A stretch of DNA of 64,000 nucleotides from Comamonas resistens (GTDB lineage Bacteria > Pseudomonadota > Gammaproteobacteria > Burkholderiales > Burkholderiaceae_C), in contig NZ_CP125947.1 in NCBI RefSeq assembly GCF_030064165.1, positions 2,294,001-2,358,000 of the forward strand. Reading direction: 5' to 3'. A program made the position numbers and the translations under genes. Of this stretch, positions 27,376 through 35,621 are shown in pieces. Below the pieces are notes generated by a model. It was given only the letters and a program-made list of their open reading frames with translations. It had not been told where the DNA came from and searched no databases. Position 1 is the stretch's first letter. Each line of letters opens with the position of its first letter.

Positions 27376-27903
27376 ATGATGTTCTGGCGGCGAAGCCTGA
27401 TGCCGGTCGAGGCCGGATTCGTACAGCGGCTTTTCGGCACTGCGCTGGATGAGTTGCTGCCCGGCATGCGTCTGCATGTGCGGCGTCTGGGCGATACCAG
27501 GCGCGCGCTGTCCCTGGGCGGCGGGCGCATCTATCTGCCGCGCAGCTTTTTTGAGCACAGGGACCCGCATAAGCCGCTGCGGCTTGCCCACCCTGTGGTG
27601 GCTGGCGTCTTCGCCCATGAGCTGCTGCATCAGTGGCAGCGCCTGCAAGGCCGGGCGGTGACGTGGGAGGCGTTGGGCCTGCATCTGCGCGCGGCATGCC
27701 TGCGGCGCAATCCTTATCACTATCAGGTCTGTGCAGATCCGCAGCAGATGCTGCAGTGCTTTCTGGACGCAAACGTGGAGCAGCAGGGGCAGATCTGGCA
27801 GGACCATGTTCAGGCCCTGGTGCAGGGCCAGCCTCTGGCCTGCATGGAACTGGTTGAAGAGCATGTGCGCCAGACTAAGCCAGGTCGGACCAGCAAAGAC
27901 TAG
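27376..27903 (+). CDS. Small HExxH-motif protein, possible metallopeptidase-like
   Basis: A protein of about 175 residues with a clear HELLH motif (His81, Glu82, His85) in a hydrophobic helix (VVAGVFAHELLHQWQ). This suggests a zinc-binding gluzincin-like domain. No third ligand can be assigned with certainty, although a conserved-looking HLRAACLRRNPYHY segment follows. There is no signal peptide. ATG codons at 27376, 27379 and 27400 are all possible starts. It lies 53 bases after the beta-CASP gene. Its stop overlaps that of the convergent FMN-binding gene by four bases. Function unknown. Confidence 0.65.
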   Translation: MMFWRRSLMPVEAGFVQRLFGTALDELLPGMRLHVRRLGDTRRALSLGGGRIYLPRSFFEHRDPHKPLRLAHPVVAGVFAHELLHQWQRLQGRAVTWEALGLHLRAACLRRNPYHYQVCADPQQMLQCFLDANVEQQGQIWQDHVQALVQGQPLACMELVEEHVRQTKPGRTSKD

Positions 27904-28412
27904 GCCGCCGGGTTAAGGGCTGCAATCAGATCTTGCGCGTCCACATCGCGTGCCGCGCCAAAGCCAGCGACATGCCTGCCGCTTTGTGGCGTGATGCAGA
28001 CAAAACGAAAATCGCCCAGCGCCGTCATAGGCTCGGCCTCGGGAAAACGCGCCAGATAAGCCTTGCGGGCACCTTGCCAGAGCACACTACCCTCAGGCGG
28101 AGTGGAAGCGACACCCTGGATGCTGACCCGCTCCAGCGCATGCACACCCTGGCCCGTTTGTTCGGTGGCCGTCATCAGCAGACTGACTGCCGGGTGTTGT
28201 TCCATGGCCTGCGTGTGGCTGGCCAGGCCGCTGACATGAATGATCAGCGTGAAGAACTCTGCATCCCAGGCCCAAGGCACCATGGAAATCTGCGGCGCAG
28301 GCAGGGCTGAGACATTGATGAAATCAGCCAGAGGTTGCACGGCCAGGGCCGCAGTGCGCTGGCTGAGAAGCAATTGACGCAGCGACTGCTGCAGGCGGGA
28401 TTCATGCGACAT
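27900..28412 (-). CDS. Pyridoxamine 5'-phosphate oxidase-fold protein (HugZ-like)
   Basis: A 170-residue FMN-binding split-barrel protein, similar to the N-terminal domain of HugZ and to general pyridoxamine-phosphate-oxidase-like proteins. Segments supporting this are LLLSQRTAALAV, FFTLIIHVSGLASHTQAM, NMLP-like HPAVSLLM, VSIQGVA and a C-terminal FRFVCITPQSGRHVAGFG. The last is the typical heme or flavin utilisation ending. It lacks the extra C-terminal domain of true HugZ, so heme degradation is not certain. It converges on the HExxH gene with a four-base stop overlap. Confidence 0.8.
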   Translation of the reverse strand: MSHESRLQQSLRQLLLSQRTAALAVQPLADFINVSALPAPQISMVPWAWDAEFFTLIIHVSGLASHTQAMEQHPAVSLLMTATEQTGQGVHALERVSIQGVASTPPEGSVLWQGARKAYLARFPEAEPMTALGDFRFVCITPQSGRHVAGFGAARDVDAQDLIAALNPAA

Positions 28413-28451
28413 GGCTGCATGGTAAATGCACGGCGTGCTGGCCGTCAGGGG

Positions 28452-28579
28452 GATTGCTTGCCGAGGGGTGAACCCGTTAGCGAGGTCACTTTGGTGACGG
28501 GCTCTAGTGGCCTACCCGAATGCCACCAAGGTGCTGGCGCACTAGCCTAGGCAATCGATGCTCTAGTCCGTCAGGACTA
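28452..28579. other. Multi-hairpin intergenic region, possible structured RNA or element relic
   Basis: Between divergent genes lies a run of nested inverted repeats. GATTGC (28452-28457) pairs with GCAATC (28551-28556). Inside are GTCAC/GTGAC (28485-28498) with a TTTG loop, and CTAGTG (28504-28509) with CACTAG (28540-28545). Just outside is TAGTCC/GGACTA (28564-28579). This looks like a closed multi-branch fold. It matches no riboswitch or small RNA I know. It could be the leader of the acyl-CoA synthetase gene or the relic of a palindromic element. Confidence 0.4.
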
Positions 28580-28637
28580 TGACTGTTCCCGTGCTGTATT
28601 GCAGTACCTGCGTTCTCACCGACTCATGCTCCAGCCC

Positions 28638-30323
28638 ATGTCCTCTCACTACAAATTCTGGCCTGCTCGTCTGCCGCACTCCATTACCGTTCCCGCTTCC
28701 AGCGTTTGGGAGAATCTGCACATCAACGCGTGCCGTTATCCGGACAAGACCGCGCTGGTGTTTTTGGGGCGCAAGACAACATACCAGCAACTGTGCGAGG
28801 GTACGCAGCGCATGGCGGCCTATCTGCATAGTCTGGGGGTGGGCAAGGGCGATCGCGTCATCTTGCTGATGCAAAACTCCTCCCAACTGGTGCTGGCGCA
28901 TTACGCCATCTACCGCGCCAATGCTGTGGTCGTTCCGGTCAACCCCATGAATACGGCGGAGGAACTCAAGCACTACATCACCGACTCAGGCGCCAAGGTA
29001 GCCATCACCTCGGCCGATCTGGCGCAGGCGCTGGCCAAGGCCAGCAACGCGCTGCCGCAAGAGCAGCAACTGTCGCATATGGTGGTGACCCGCTTCACCG
29101 AAGGTTTTGATCCCAATGTTCAGGGGCTGGATGCTCCGCCGCAGAGTTGGCATCACTGGCTGCTGAGCGAGCACGAGCCCGCGCAACTCAGCCACGGACA
29201 GGTGCATGCCTGGGCTGATGCGCTTGCTTGCCAGGATGAGCCACCGGCCCATACCGTGGGGCGTGACGATTTGGCCGTGCTGCCATACACCAGCGGAACG
29301 ACCGGCCAGCCCAAAGGCTGCATGCACAAACACCGAAGTCTCAACCACAACGCGGTCGCCAGTGCTGCCTGGGGCAATGGCACCAGCGAAAATGTGGTGC
29401 TGGGGGTAGTGCCCATGTTCCACATCACGGGCCTGGTTTCAGTGCTGCACAGCGCCATTTATCTGGGCGCTACCCTGCTGATCATGCCGCGTTGGGACAG
29501 GGAGCTGGCTGGGCGGCTGATCTCGCATTACAAAGTCACCAGTTGGACAAACATCCCCACCATGGTGATCGATCTGCTAGGTAGTCCCAACTTTGCTTCA
29601 TTTGATCTGTCCAGCCTCAAATACATAGGCGGCGGCGGCGCAGCCATGCCCCAGGCCGTGGCTCAGCGTCTGCTTGAGCAATACGGACTGCGCTTTTGTG
29701 AAGGTTATGGCCTGACGGAAACCGCCGCACCTTCGCACAGCAACCCGCCCGACCATCCCAAGCAGCAATGTCTGGGCATTCCCTTCATGAGCACCGATGC
29801 GCGCATCATTGACCCGGACACCCTTGAGGAAGTCGCGCAAGGTGAGCAGGGCGAAATCGTGGTGCATGGTCCTGAAGTCTTTGAAGGCTACTGGCAGCGC
29901 CCTGAAGCGACCGAACAGGCGTTCTTGGAGTTGGATGGCAAGCGCTTTTTCAGAACAGGTGATCTGGGTCGAATTGACGAGGATGGCTACTTCTTTATCA
30001 CCGACCGCCTCAAGCGCATGATCAATGCCAGCGGCTTCAAAGTCTGGCCGGCCGAGGTGGAAGCGCTGATGTTCCGTCACCCCGCGATTCAGGAGGCCTG
30101 CGTGATCTCCACCAAGGACGATTACCGTGGGGAAAGCGTCAAAGCCGTGGTGGTGCTGCGCGCCGGCCATGAAACCACAACTGAGCAGGACATCGTCAAC
30201 TGGTGCCACGAGAACATGGCCGTCTACAAAGCGCCACGCAGTGTCACTTTCATGCAAGCCCTGCCCAAGAGCGGCAGCGGCAAAGTGATGTGGCGGCTGC
30301 TTCAGGAGCAGGAGAGCCGCTGA
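28638..30323 (+). CDS. Acyl-CoA synthetase (AMP-forming)
   Basis: ANL-superfamily ligase of 561 residues that activates a carboxylic acid to its CoA thioester through an acyl-adenylate. The phosphate-binding P-loop TSGTTGQPKG is near residue 218. Later core motifs are EGYGLTET, FRTGDLG and DRLKRMINASGFKVWP. The catalytic Lys near the C-terminus lies in LPKSGSGKVMWR. It resembles medium- to long-chain fatty-acid-CoA ligases; the actual substrate cannot be read. ATG 28638 (MSSHYKFW) is preferred; ATG 28626 and TTG 28599 are alternatives. It stands alone, preceded by the structured region. Confidence 0.88.
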   Translation: MSSHYKFWPARLPHSITVPASSVWENLHINACRYPDKTALVFLGRKTTYQQLCEGTQRMAAYLHSLGVGKGDRVILLMQNSSQLVLAHYAIYRANAVVVPVNPMNTAEELKHYITDSGAKVAITSADLAQALAKASNALPQEQQLSHMVVTRFTEGFDPNVQGLDAPPQSWHHWLLSEHEPAQLSHGQVHAWADALACQDEPPAHTVGRDDLAVLPYTSGTTGQPKGCMHKHRSLNHNAVASAAWGNGTSENVVLGVVPMFHITGLVSVLHSAIYLGATLLIMPRWDRELAGRLISHYKVTSWTNIPTMVIDLLGSPNFASFDLSSLKYIGGGGAAMPQAVAQRLLEQYGLRFCEGYGLTETAAPSHSNPPDHPKQQCLGIPFMSTDARIIDPDTLEEVAQGEQGEIVVHGPEVFEGYWQRPEATEQAFLELDGKRFFRTGDLGRIDEDGYFFITDRLKRMINASGFKVWPAEVEALMFRHPAIQEACVISTKDDYRGESVKAVVVLRAGHETTTEQDIVNWCHENMAVYKAPRSVTFMQALPKSGSGKVMWRLLQEQESR

Positions 30324-30494
30324 GCGGAGTTTAAGAGGAGAGACCAAGTCCCGCCTTGGGTAGCCTTTCATATGAGCGATCTTGTCAGCCAGAATGGATG
30401 GGGCGCGTTATTAAGTTAGTGCCTTTATGGCACTGTTGAGAGCAAGCCCCCGGTCTTTGGACTTGAGGGAATAAAACTTATATACCCCTGATCT

Positions 30495-31001
30495 ATGCCT
30501 TCTTCGCGTATTTCGTATAAGGCGTTAGCTGCACTGGCACTGACCTGTGCTGTAGGCTTTTCCCAGGCTCAGGCCTATATCAGCGGTTCCATCTCGGGAC
30601 AACTGGCCCCTGGCGTCTATGGCCAGGTCAATATCGGTAACGCCGCACCGCCAGCACTGCTCTATGGGCAGCCCATGTGGGGTGGACCGGTGGTACAGCA
30701 GGCGCAGCCCATTTACATGTGGGTGCCGCCCGGCCATGCGCGCGACTGGCGCCGTTACTGCGGCCGCTACCACGCGTGCGGCCGCCCTACCTACTTTTTG
30801 CGCGATGCTCCGCCTCAGTGGCGGGGTGGGCCGCCACCCCGTCATGAGCGGCATTGGGATCGCGATGACCATGATGATCATCGCCGCTGGGACAGGGACG
30901 AACGCAGGGACCGTCACGAGCATCGCGGTTGGGAGCGGCGCGACCGAGAGAACGACCAGGGCCACGGCCGTGGCCGAGGTCATCGGCATCATGACGATTG
31001 A
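30495..31001 (+). CDS. Small exported protein with charged His/Asp/Arg tail
   Basis: A 168-residue protein with a clear signal peptide (ALAALALTCAVGFSQAQA). The mature N-terminal half contains VPPGHARDWRRYCGRYHACG, a segment I associate with small exported proteins common in Burkholderiales. The last 60 residues are almost entirely His, Asp, Arg, Glu and Gly (for example DRDDHDDHRRWDRDERRD), which suggests a disordered tail able to bind metal or polyanions. The two Cys in the central segment may form a disulfide. Function unknown. It is monocistronic with a strong terminator. Confidence 0.75.
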   Translation: MPSSRISYKALAALALTCAVGFSQAQAYISGSISGQLAPGVYGQVNIGNAAPPALLYGQPMWGGPVVQQAQPIYMWVPPGHARDWRRYCGRYHACGRPTYFLRDAPPQWRGGPPPRHERHWDRDDHDDHRRWDRDERRDRHEHRGWERRDRENDQGHGRGRGHRHHDD

Positions 31002-31045
31002 CTAGGGTTAACCACTAAATTTTCTGTTGCTTAAGTGCAGCTTCC

Positions 31046-31090
31046 AAAGCCTTCTACTATTCAATAAATAGCAGAAGGCTTTTTGTTTTT
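31046..31090 (+). terminator. Strong intrinsic terminator
   Basis: AAAGCCTTCTACTATT (from 31046) pairs with AATAGCAGAAGGCTTTTT, followed by GTTTTT. It is a long near-perfect hairpin 44 bases after the charged exported protein gene. Confidence 0.9.
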
Positions 31091-31444
31091 GTGAGATTTA
31101 TGCATATTTCATAGGTATATTTTTGATGTGGTGAGTAAGTGCTTTGATATGTGTTCATGGCATAGCTGCTAGCGGAGAAGGGGGCTGGAGCCCTGCATGC
31201 CGCGTGGCCACAATAAGCACACGACTTACGCAAATCAGGTTCAAGCAAGATGTTGGCCCTATAGGCATGTTCCTTGTGCATTCTTGTTTGCGTAAGTCCT
31301 CGCATATTCATTTCGTTTAGATGGTTGCGCTGCTGCAGTGCTGTGATCTTCAAAGCTATGAGACCTGGGCGGCTTGACGGTGTGCAGGATCTTGGCGGAT
31401 CACGGTACTGGCGGACAGCTCGACAAGGCTCAGGAGATTCAGGC
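31091..31444. other. Upstream region of the pmd operon
   Basis: About 350 gene-free bases leading into the pmd operon, so its promoter should be here, although no hexamer pair stands out. It holds a half-copy of the interspersed element (ATAGCTGCTAGCG, 31162-31174) and a 76-base inverted-repeat structure at 31223-31298. A frame open from 31274 continues into the ModA-like gene but has no ribosome site. Confidence 0.5.
31223..31298. repeat. 76-bp inverted-repeat structure (MITE-like or operator)
   Basis: GACTTACGCAAA (31223-31234) is repeated exactly inverted as TTTGCGTAAGTC (31287-31298), with 52 bases between. The 12-bp perfect ends look like the terminal repeats of a small non-autonomous transposon. 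No flanking target duplication is evident. A paired regulator site for the pmd promoter is the alternative. Confidence 0.6.
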
Positions 31445-32125
31445 ATGAAGGGCATTTCGTCCATGGCAACCCGCCAGGTTCTGGCAGATCTGACCCAGGC
31501 TTGGAAGGAGCAGGGCGGCGAGCCCGTAGACATTGAGTCCGTGGGGGGCGTGGACGCAGCCCAGCGTGTGCAGGTCGGTGAAGAGGCCTTTGATCTGGTT
31601 TTCCTGGCCTCCAATGCCATCGACAAATTGGAAGCTGCCGGCCGCGTGCTGCCGGGCAGCAAGGTGGATCTGATGCTCTCCAGCACTGCGGTTGCCGTGC
31701 CTGCCGCCACCACTCAACCCGATATCCGCAGCGAAGAAGCTGTGCGCGCTGCGGTGCTGGCTGCGCCCAGCATTGGTTTTTCGACCGGCCCCAGTGGCAT
31801 AGCGCTGCAAAAGCTGTTCGAGCGCTGGGGCATTGCCGAAGAGATCAAGCCCCGCATGGTGCAGGCCCGTCCTGGCGTGCCCGTGGGCTCCATGGTGGCT
31901 TCGGGTGAAGTGGCTCTGGGTTTCCAGCAACTGAGCGAATTGATCCACGTACAAGGCATTCAGATTGTGGGCGCACTGCCCGCGGCCATTGCCATCGATA
32001 CGGTTTTTTCTGCGGCGGTCGTGAGCGGCGCAGCGAATGCAGAAGCGGCCCAGCGTTTGCTGGCTTTCATGGCTTCGCCGCAAGCGGCCGAGGCCAAGCG
32101 CCGCCAGGGCATGGAGCCCGCGTGA
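31445..32125 (+). CDS. ModA-like substrate-binding protein without signal peptide
   Basis: A 226-residue protein with the type-2 periplasmic-binding fold, similar to molybdate-binding ModA proteins (GISSMATRQVL, FDLVFLASNAIDKL, FSTGPSGIALQKLF, ASPQAAEAKRRQG). Unlike true ModA it starts directly at the first strand, with no signal peptide, so it should stay in the cytosol. ATG 31445 follows an AGGAG-like site. It is the first gene before pmdK, 163 bases upstream, in the direction of the pmd operon. A role in sensing or binding a small pathway acid is a guess. In published pmd maps this position carries pmdU; I cannot say whether this is that gene. Confidence 0.7.
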   Translation: MKGISSMATRQVLADLTQAWKEQGGEPVDIESVGGVDAAQRVQVGEEAFDLVFLASNAIDKLEAAGRVLPGSKVDLMLSSTAVAVPAATTQPDIRSEEAVRAAVLAAPSIGFSTGPSGIALQKLFERWGIAEEIKPRMVQARPGVPVGSMVASGEVALGFQQLSELIHVQGIQIVGALPAAIAIDTVFSAAVVSGAANAEAAQRLLAFMASPQAAEAKRRQGMEPA

Positions 32126-32288
32126 ATTGAAGCAGTCGTCCGGGCAGGGGGCCTGGACGCTGCGACCCCATCCAGCAAAAGGGCAGTCATAGCCCTTTCG
32201 TGACGGACGTACAGGAGCCTGAAGGCTTTGGCGCCAGCCGCGAGACAGGAGATAGAGGCGACAAAGAGAGGCAACTGAGATACCAAAT

Positions 32289-33644
32289 ATGACTTCGCAA
32301 GCTAGCAATCCAAAAACCGACGCCACGGTCGCAAACGTGCAGACCGTGCTGAACGATCAGCCGTTCTCCGGTTACCAGTGGGTGATTTTCGCCCTGTGTT
32401 TCTTCATCGTTTTGCTCGATGGCTTTGATACCGCTGCCATCGGCTATATCGCGCCATCGCTGTTGGGCGAGTGGGGCTTGGCCAAGGCCGACCTGGCTCC
32501 TGTGCTCAGTGCGGCGCTGTTCGGCTTGGCCGCCGGCGCCATGAGTTCCGGCCCGCTGGCCGACAAGTTCGGCCGCAAGGCCGTGCTGGTGGGTTCGGTG
32601 CTGGTGTTTGCCGTGGCCTGCCTGGCTTCGGGCTATACCCATGACCTGACCAGCATGACGGCCTGGCGCTTTGTCACCGGCCTGGGCCTGGGCGCTGCCA
32701 TGCCCAATGCCGTGACACTGATGAGCGAGTACTGCCCTGAGAACCGCCGTGCCACCATCACCAACGCCATGTTCTGCGGCTTTCCGCTGGGCGCCGCCTT
32801 CGGTGGTTTCCTGGCTGCCTGGATGATTCCCCATTTCGGCTGGCGCAGCGTGCTGCACCTGGGCGGTATTGCTCCGCTGGTGCTGCTGGTGCTGCTGGTG
32901 TTGCTGCTGCCCGAATCCGTGCGCTATATGGTGGGCAAAGGCTACTCGGCAGACCGTATCCGCAAGCCTCTGGCCCGCATCGCCGGCAATGCCGTGCAGC
33001 ATGTGCAGAAGTTCGTGATGACAGAGAACAAGGCTGCCGTGGAAGGCAAGAGCGGCATGGGTGTGGTGCTGTCCAGGCAATATGCAGTGGGCACGGTCAT
33101 GCTGTGGATTGCCTATTTCATGGGCCTGGTCATCTTCTATGCGCTGATGAACTGGATGCCCGTGCTGTTCAAGGAAGGCGGCCTGGATCCCAAGACGGCC
33201 ACGCTGGTGGCGGCGCTGTTTCCGCTGGGCGGCGTAGGCGCGGTGTTCTTTGGCTGGCTGATGGATCGCTTCAACGCCAATCGCATCATTGCCGTGGGCT
33301 ATGCGCTGACCGCTGTATCCATCTGGTGGATCGGCCAGGAAGCTGGCAGCCTGGGCTGGCTGGTGGTCTCGGTCTTTGTTGCCGGCACCATCATGAATAC
33401 CGCGCAGTCCTCCATGCCGGCACTGGCCGCCGCTTTCTATCCCACCAGTGGCCGCGCCACCGGTGTGGCCTGGATGCTGGGCATCGGCCGCTTTGGCGGT
33501 ATTGCCGGCTCCTTCCTGGTGGCCGAGCTGACGGTGCGTAACCTGGGCTTCAGCCAGATCTTCACGGTGGTCGCGATTCCCGGCCTGATCGCCGCAGCGG
33601 CACTGATCATCAAGCAGATGGCCACACCCAAGACCGAGCGCTGA
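32289..33644 (+). CDS. pmdK: MFS aromatic acid transporter (protocatechuate importer)
   Basis: A 451-residue major facilitator of the aromatic acid:H+ symporter group (PcaK-like) with twelve membrane segments. The loop-2 signature is present as GPLADKFGRKAVLVGSVL, and the acidic first segment LLDGFDTAAIGYIAPS is diagnostic for this group. A second signature, GWLMDRFNANRI, lies in the middle. Its place at the head of the protocatechuate 4,5-cleavage genes makes it the likely protocatechuate or hydroxybenzoate importer. It is followed after 87 bases by pmdE; the gap has a GGCCGGC/GCCGGCC hairpin (33669-33688) without a T-run. Confidence 0.9.
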   Translation: MTSQASNPKTDATVANVQTVLNDQPFSGYQWVIFALCFFIVLLDGFDTAAIGYIAPSLLGEWGLAKADLAPVLSAALFGLAAGAMSSGPLADKFGRKAVLVGSVLVFAVACLASGYTHDLTSMTAWRFVTGLGLGAAMPNAVTLMSEYCPENRRATITNAMFCGFPLGAAFGGFLAAWMIPHFGWRSVLHLGGIAPLVLLVLLVLLLPESVRYMVGKGYSADRIRKPLARIAGNAVQHVQKFVMTENKAAVEGKSGMGVVLSRQYAVGTVMLWIAYFMGLVIFYALMNWMPVLFKEGGLDPKTATLVAALFPLGGVGAVFFGWLMDRFNANRIIAVGYALTAVSIWWIGQEAGSLGWLVVSVFVAGTIMNTAQSSMPALAAAFYPTSGRATGVAWMLGIGRFGGIAGSFLVAELTVRNLGFSQIFTVVAIPGLIAAAALIIKQMATPKTER

Positions 33645-33731
33645 GTTTTTGCCAAGCTTTTGAATAGCGGCCGGCCCTGGTGCCGGCCTTGACGGTCAAC
33701 CGTTGATTTCCAACCTTCGAGGGGTTCTTAC

Positions 33732-34760
33732 ATGATTATTGACGTACACGGACACTACACCACGGCGCCTGCGGCCCTGGGCGCATGGCGCGATCTGCAG
33801 ATCGCCGGCCTCAAGGACCCGAGCAAGACTCCTTCGGCGGCTGACCTGAAGATCAGCGACGATGAAATCCGCGAGACCATCGAAACCAACCAGCTGCGCC
33901 TGATGAAGGAGCGTGGTTCCGATCTGACCATCTTCAGCCCCCGTGCCTCGTTCATGGCGCACCACATCGGTGACTTCCAGACCTCCAGCACCTGGGCCGC
34001 CATCTGCAACGAGCTGTGCTTCCGTGTCAGCGAGCTGTTCCCCGATCACTTCATTCCCGCCGCCATGCTGCCCCAGTCGCCCGGCGTGAACCCCGCGACC
34101 TGCATCCCAGAGCTGGTCAAGTGCGTTGAGCAGTACGGCAACGTGGGTATCAACCTGAACCCCGATCCCTCGGGCGGCCACTGGACTTCGCCACCGCTGT
34201 CCGACAAGAGCTGGTACCCCATCTACGAAAAGATGGTGGAGTACGACATCCCCGCGATGATCCACGTCTCCACCAGCTGCAATTCATGCTTTCACACCAC
34301 GGGCAGCCACTATCTGAATGCCGACACCACGGCCTTCATGCAGTGCCTGACTTCGGATCTGTTCAAGGACTTCCCGACCCTGAAGTTCCTGATTCCCCAT
34401 GGCGGTGGCGCCGTGCCTTACCACTGGGGCCGCTTCCGCGGTCTGGCGCAGGAGATGAAGAAGCCGCTGCTCGAAGAGCATCTGCTCAACAACATCTACT
34501 TCGACACCTGCGTCTACCACCAGCCCGGCATCAATCTGCTGACGGAAGTGATTCCCACCAAGAACATTCTGTTCGCCAGCGAAATGATCGGCGCCGTGCG
34601 CGGCATCGATCCGCAGACCGGTCACTACTACGACGACACCAAGCGCTACATCGAAGCCACGCAGAACCTGACTGCCGATGAAAAGCACGCCGTCTATGAA
34701 GGCAATGCCCGCCGCGTGTTCACGCGCCTGGACAAGGCGCTCAAGGCCAAGGGTCTGTAA
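33732..34760 (+). CDS. pmdE: 4-oxalomesaconate hydratase
   Basis: Amidohydrolase-superfamily hydratase of 342 residues, the same length as Sphingobium LigJ. It adds water to 4-oxalomesaconate to give 4-carboxy-4-hydroxy-2-oxoadipate (CHA) in the protocatechuate 4,5-cleavage pathway. The metal-site opening IIDVHGHYTTAP is at the N-terminus. Later His-containing motifs are PAMIHVSTSCN and FLIPHGGGAVPYHWGR. It is followed directly by the CHA aldolase gene, the next pathway step. Start at 33732 is preceded by GAGGGG at normal spacing. Confidence 0.93.
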   Translation: MIIDVHGHYTTAPAALGAWRDLQIAGLKDPSKTPSAADLKISDDEIRETIETNQLRLMKERGSDLTIFSPRASFMAHHIGDFQTSSTWAAICNELCFRVSELFPDHFIPAAMLPQSPGVNPATCIPELVKCVEQYGNVGINLNPDPSGGHWTSPPLSDKSWYPIYEKMVEYDIPAMIHVSTSCNSCFHTTGSHYLNADTTAFMQCLTSDLFKDFPTLKFLIPHGGGAVPYHWGRFRGLAQEMKKPLLEEHLLNNIYFDTCVYHQPGINLLTEVIPTKNILFASEMIGAVRGIDPQTGHYYDDTKRYIEATQNLTADEKHAVYEGNARRVFTRLDKALKAKGL

Positions 34761-34765
34761 CTTCT

Positions 34766-34860
34766 CAAAAAAGAGAGCTGCTATCGCACGGTATGAAACG
34801 TTTTCAGAATGAAAACTATTCAAATATGATGAATAGCAAGCGATAGAAGCTCACTTTTTT
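34766..34860. repeat. Interspersed inverted-repeat element between pmdE and pmdF
   Basis: Left arm AAAAAAGAGAGCTGCTATCG (from 34768) pairs with the inverted right arm ending in CGATAGAAGCTCACTTTTTT (to 34860). A central GTTTTCAG/TGAAAAC joins the arms. It is AT-rich compared with its surroundings and of the same architecture as the elements at 16625 and 43327. It sits inside the pmd operon, so it will be transcribed and could fold in the message. Confidence 0.75.
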
Positions 34861-34893
34861 GATTCAATCACGTCAAAGCAAAGAGGTATTTCC

Positions 34894-35577
34894 ATGTACG
34901 AACTGGGAGTTGTCTACCGCAATATCCAGCGCGCCGACCGCGCTGCCGCTGACGGCCTGGCCGCCCTGGGCTCCGCCACCGTGCACGAGGCCATGGGCCG
35001 CGTCGGTCTGCTCAAGCCCTACATGCGCCCCATCTATGCCGGCAAGCAGGTCTCGGGCACCGCCGTCACGGTGCTGCTGCAGCCCGGCGACAACTGGATG
35101 ATGCATGTGGCCGCCGAGCAGATTCAGCCCGGCGACATCGTGGTCGCGGCCGTCACCGCCGAGTGCAGCGACGGCTACTTCGGCGATCTGCTGGCCACGA
35201 GCTTTCAGGCGCGCGGTGCACGCGCGCTGATCATCGATGCCGGCGTGCGCGACGTGAAGACGCTGCAGGAGATGGACTTCCCCGTGTGGAGCAAAGCCAT
35301 CTCTTCCAAGGGCACGATCAAGGCCACCCTGGGCTCGGTCAACATCCCCATCGTCTGCGCCGGCATGCTGGTCACGCCCGGTGACGTGATCGTGGCCGAC
35401 GACGATGGCGTGGTCTGCGTGCCCGCTGCCCGTGCCGTGGAAGTGCTGGCCGCCGCCCAGAAGCGCGAAAGCTTCGAAGGCGAAAAGCGCGCCAAGCTGG
35501 CTTCGGGCGTCCTGGGCCTGGATATGTACAAGATGCGCGAGCCCCTGGAAAAGGCCGGTCTCAAGTACATCGACTAA
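34894..35577 (+). CDS. pmdF: 4-carboxy-4-hydroxy-2-oxoadipate aldolase
   Basis: Class II (metal-dependent) aldolase of 227 residues, of the HMG/CHA aldolase family (RraA-like fold), as Sphingobium LigK. It splits CHA into pyruvate and oxaloacetate and usually also decarboxylates oxaloacetate. Family motifs are [28 protein letters not shown], the metal- and substrate-site run [21 protein letters not shown] followed by GVRD, and [18 protein letters not shown]. It performs the last step of the pathway encoded here. A 133-base gap with a repeat element separates it from pmdE. Confidence 0.95.
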   Translation: MYELGVVYRNIQRADRAAADGLAALGSATVHEAMGRVGLLKPYMRPIYAGKQVSGTAVTVLLQPGDNWMMHVAAEQIQPGDIVVAAVTAECSDGYFGDLLATSFQARGARALIIDAGVRDVKTLQEMDFPVWSKAISSKGTIKATLGSVNIPIVCAGMLVTPGDVIVADDDGVVCVPAARAVEVLAAAQKRESFEGEKRAKLASGVLGLDMYKMREPLEKAGLKYID

Positions 35578-35621
35578 TCGGAGCATCGGTCCTCAAAAAT
35601 CATTACAACAGGAGCAACCGC

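Noticed and set aside
28452..28579. Integron attC site or known riboswitch as an explanation of the hairpin cluster
   Set aside because: The attC core spacing and the conserved bases of riboswitches I know are absent.
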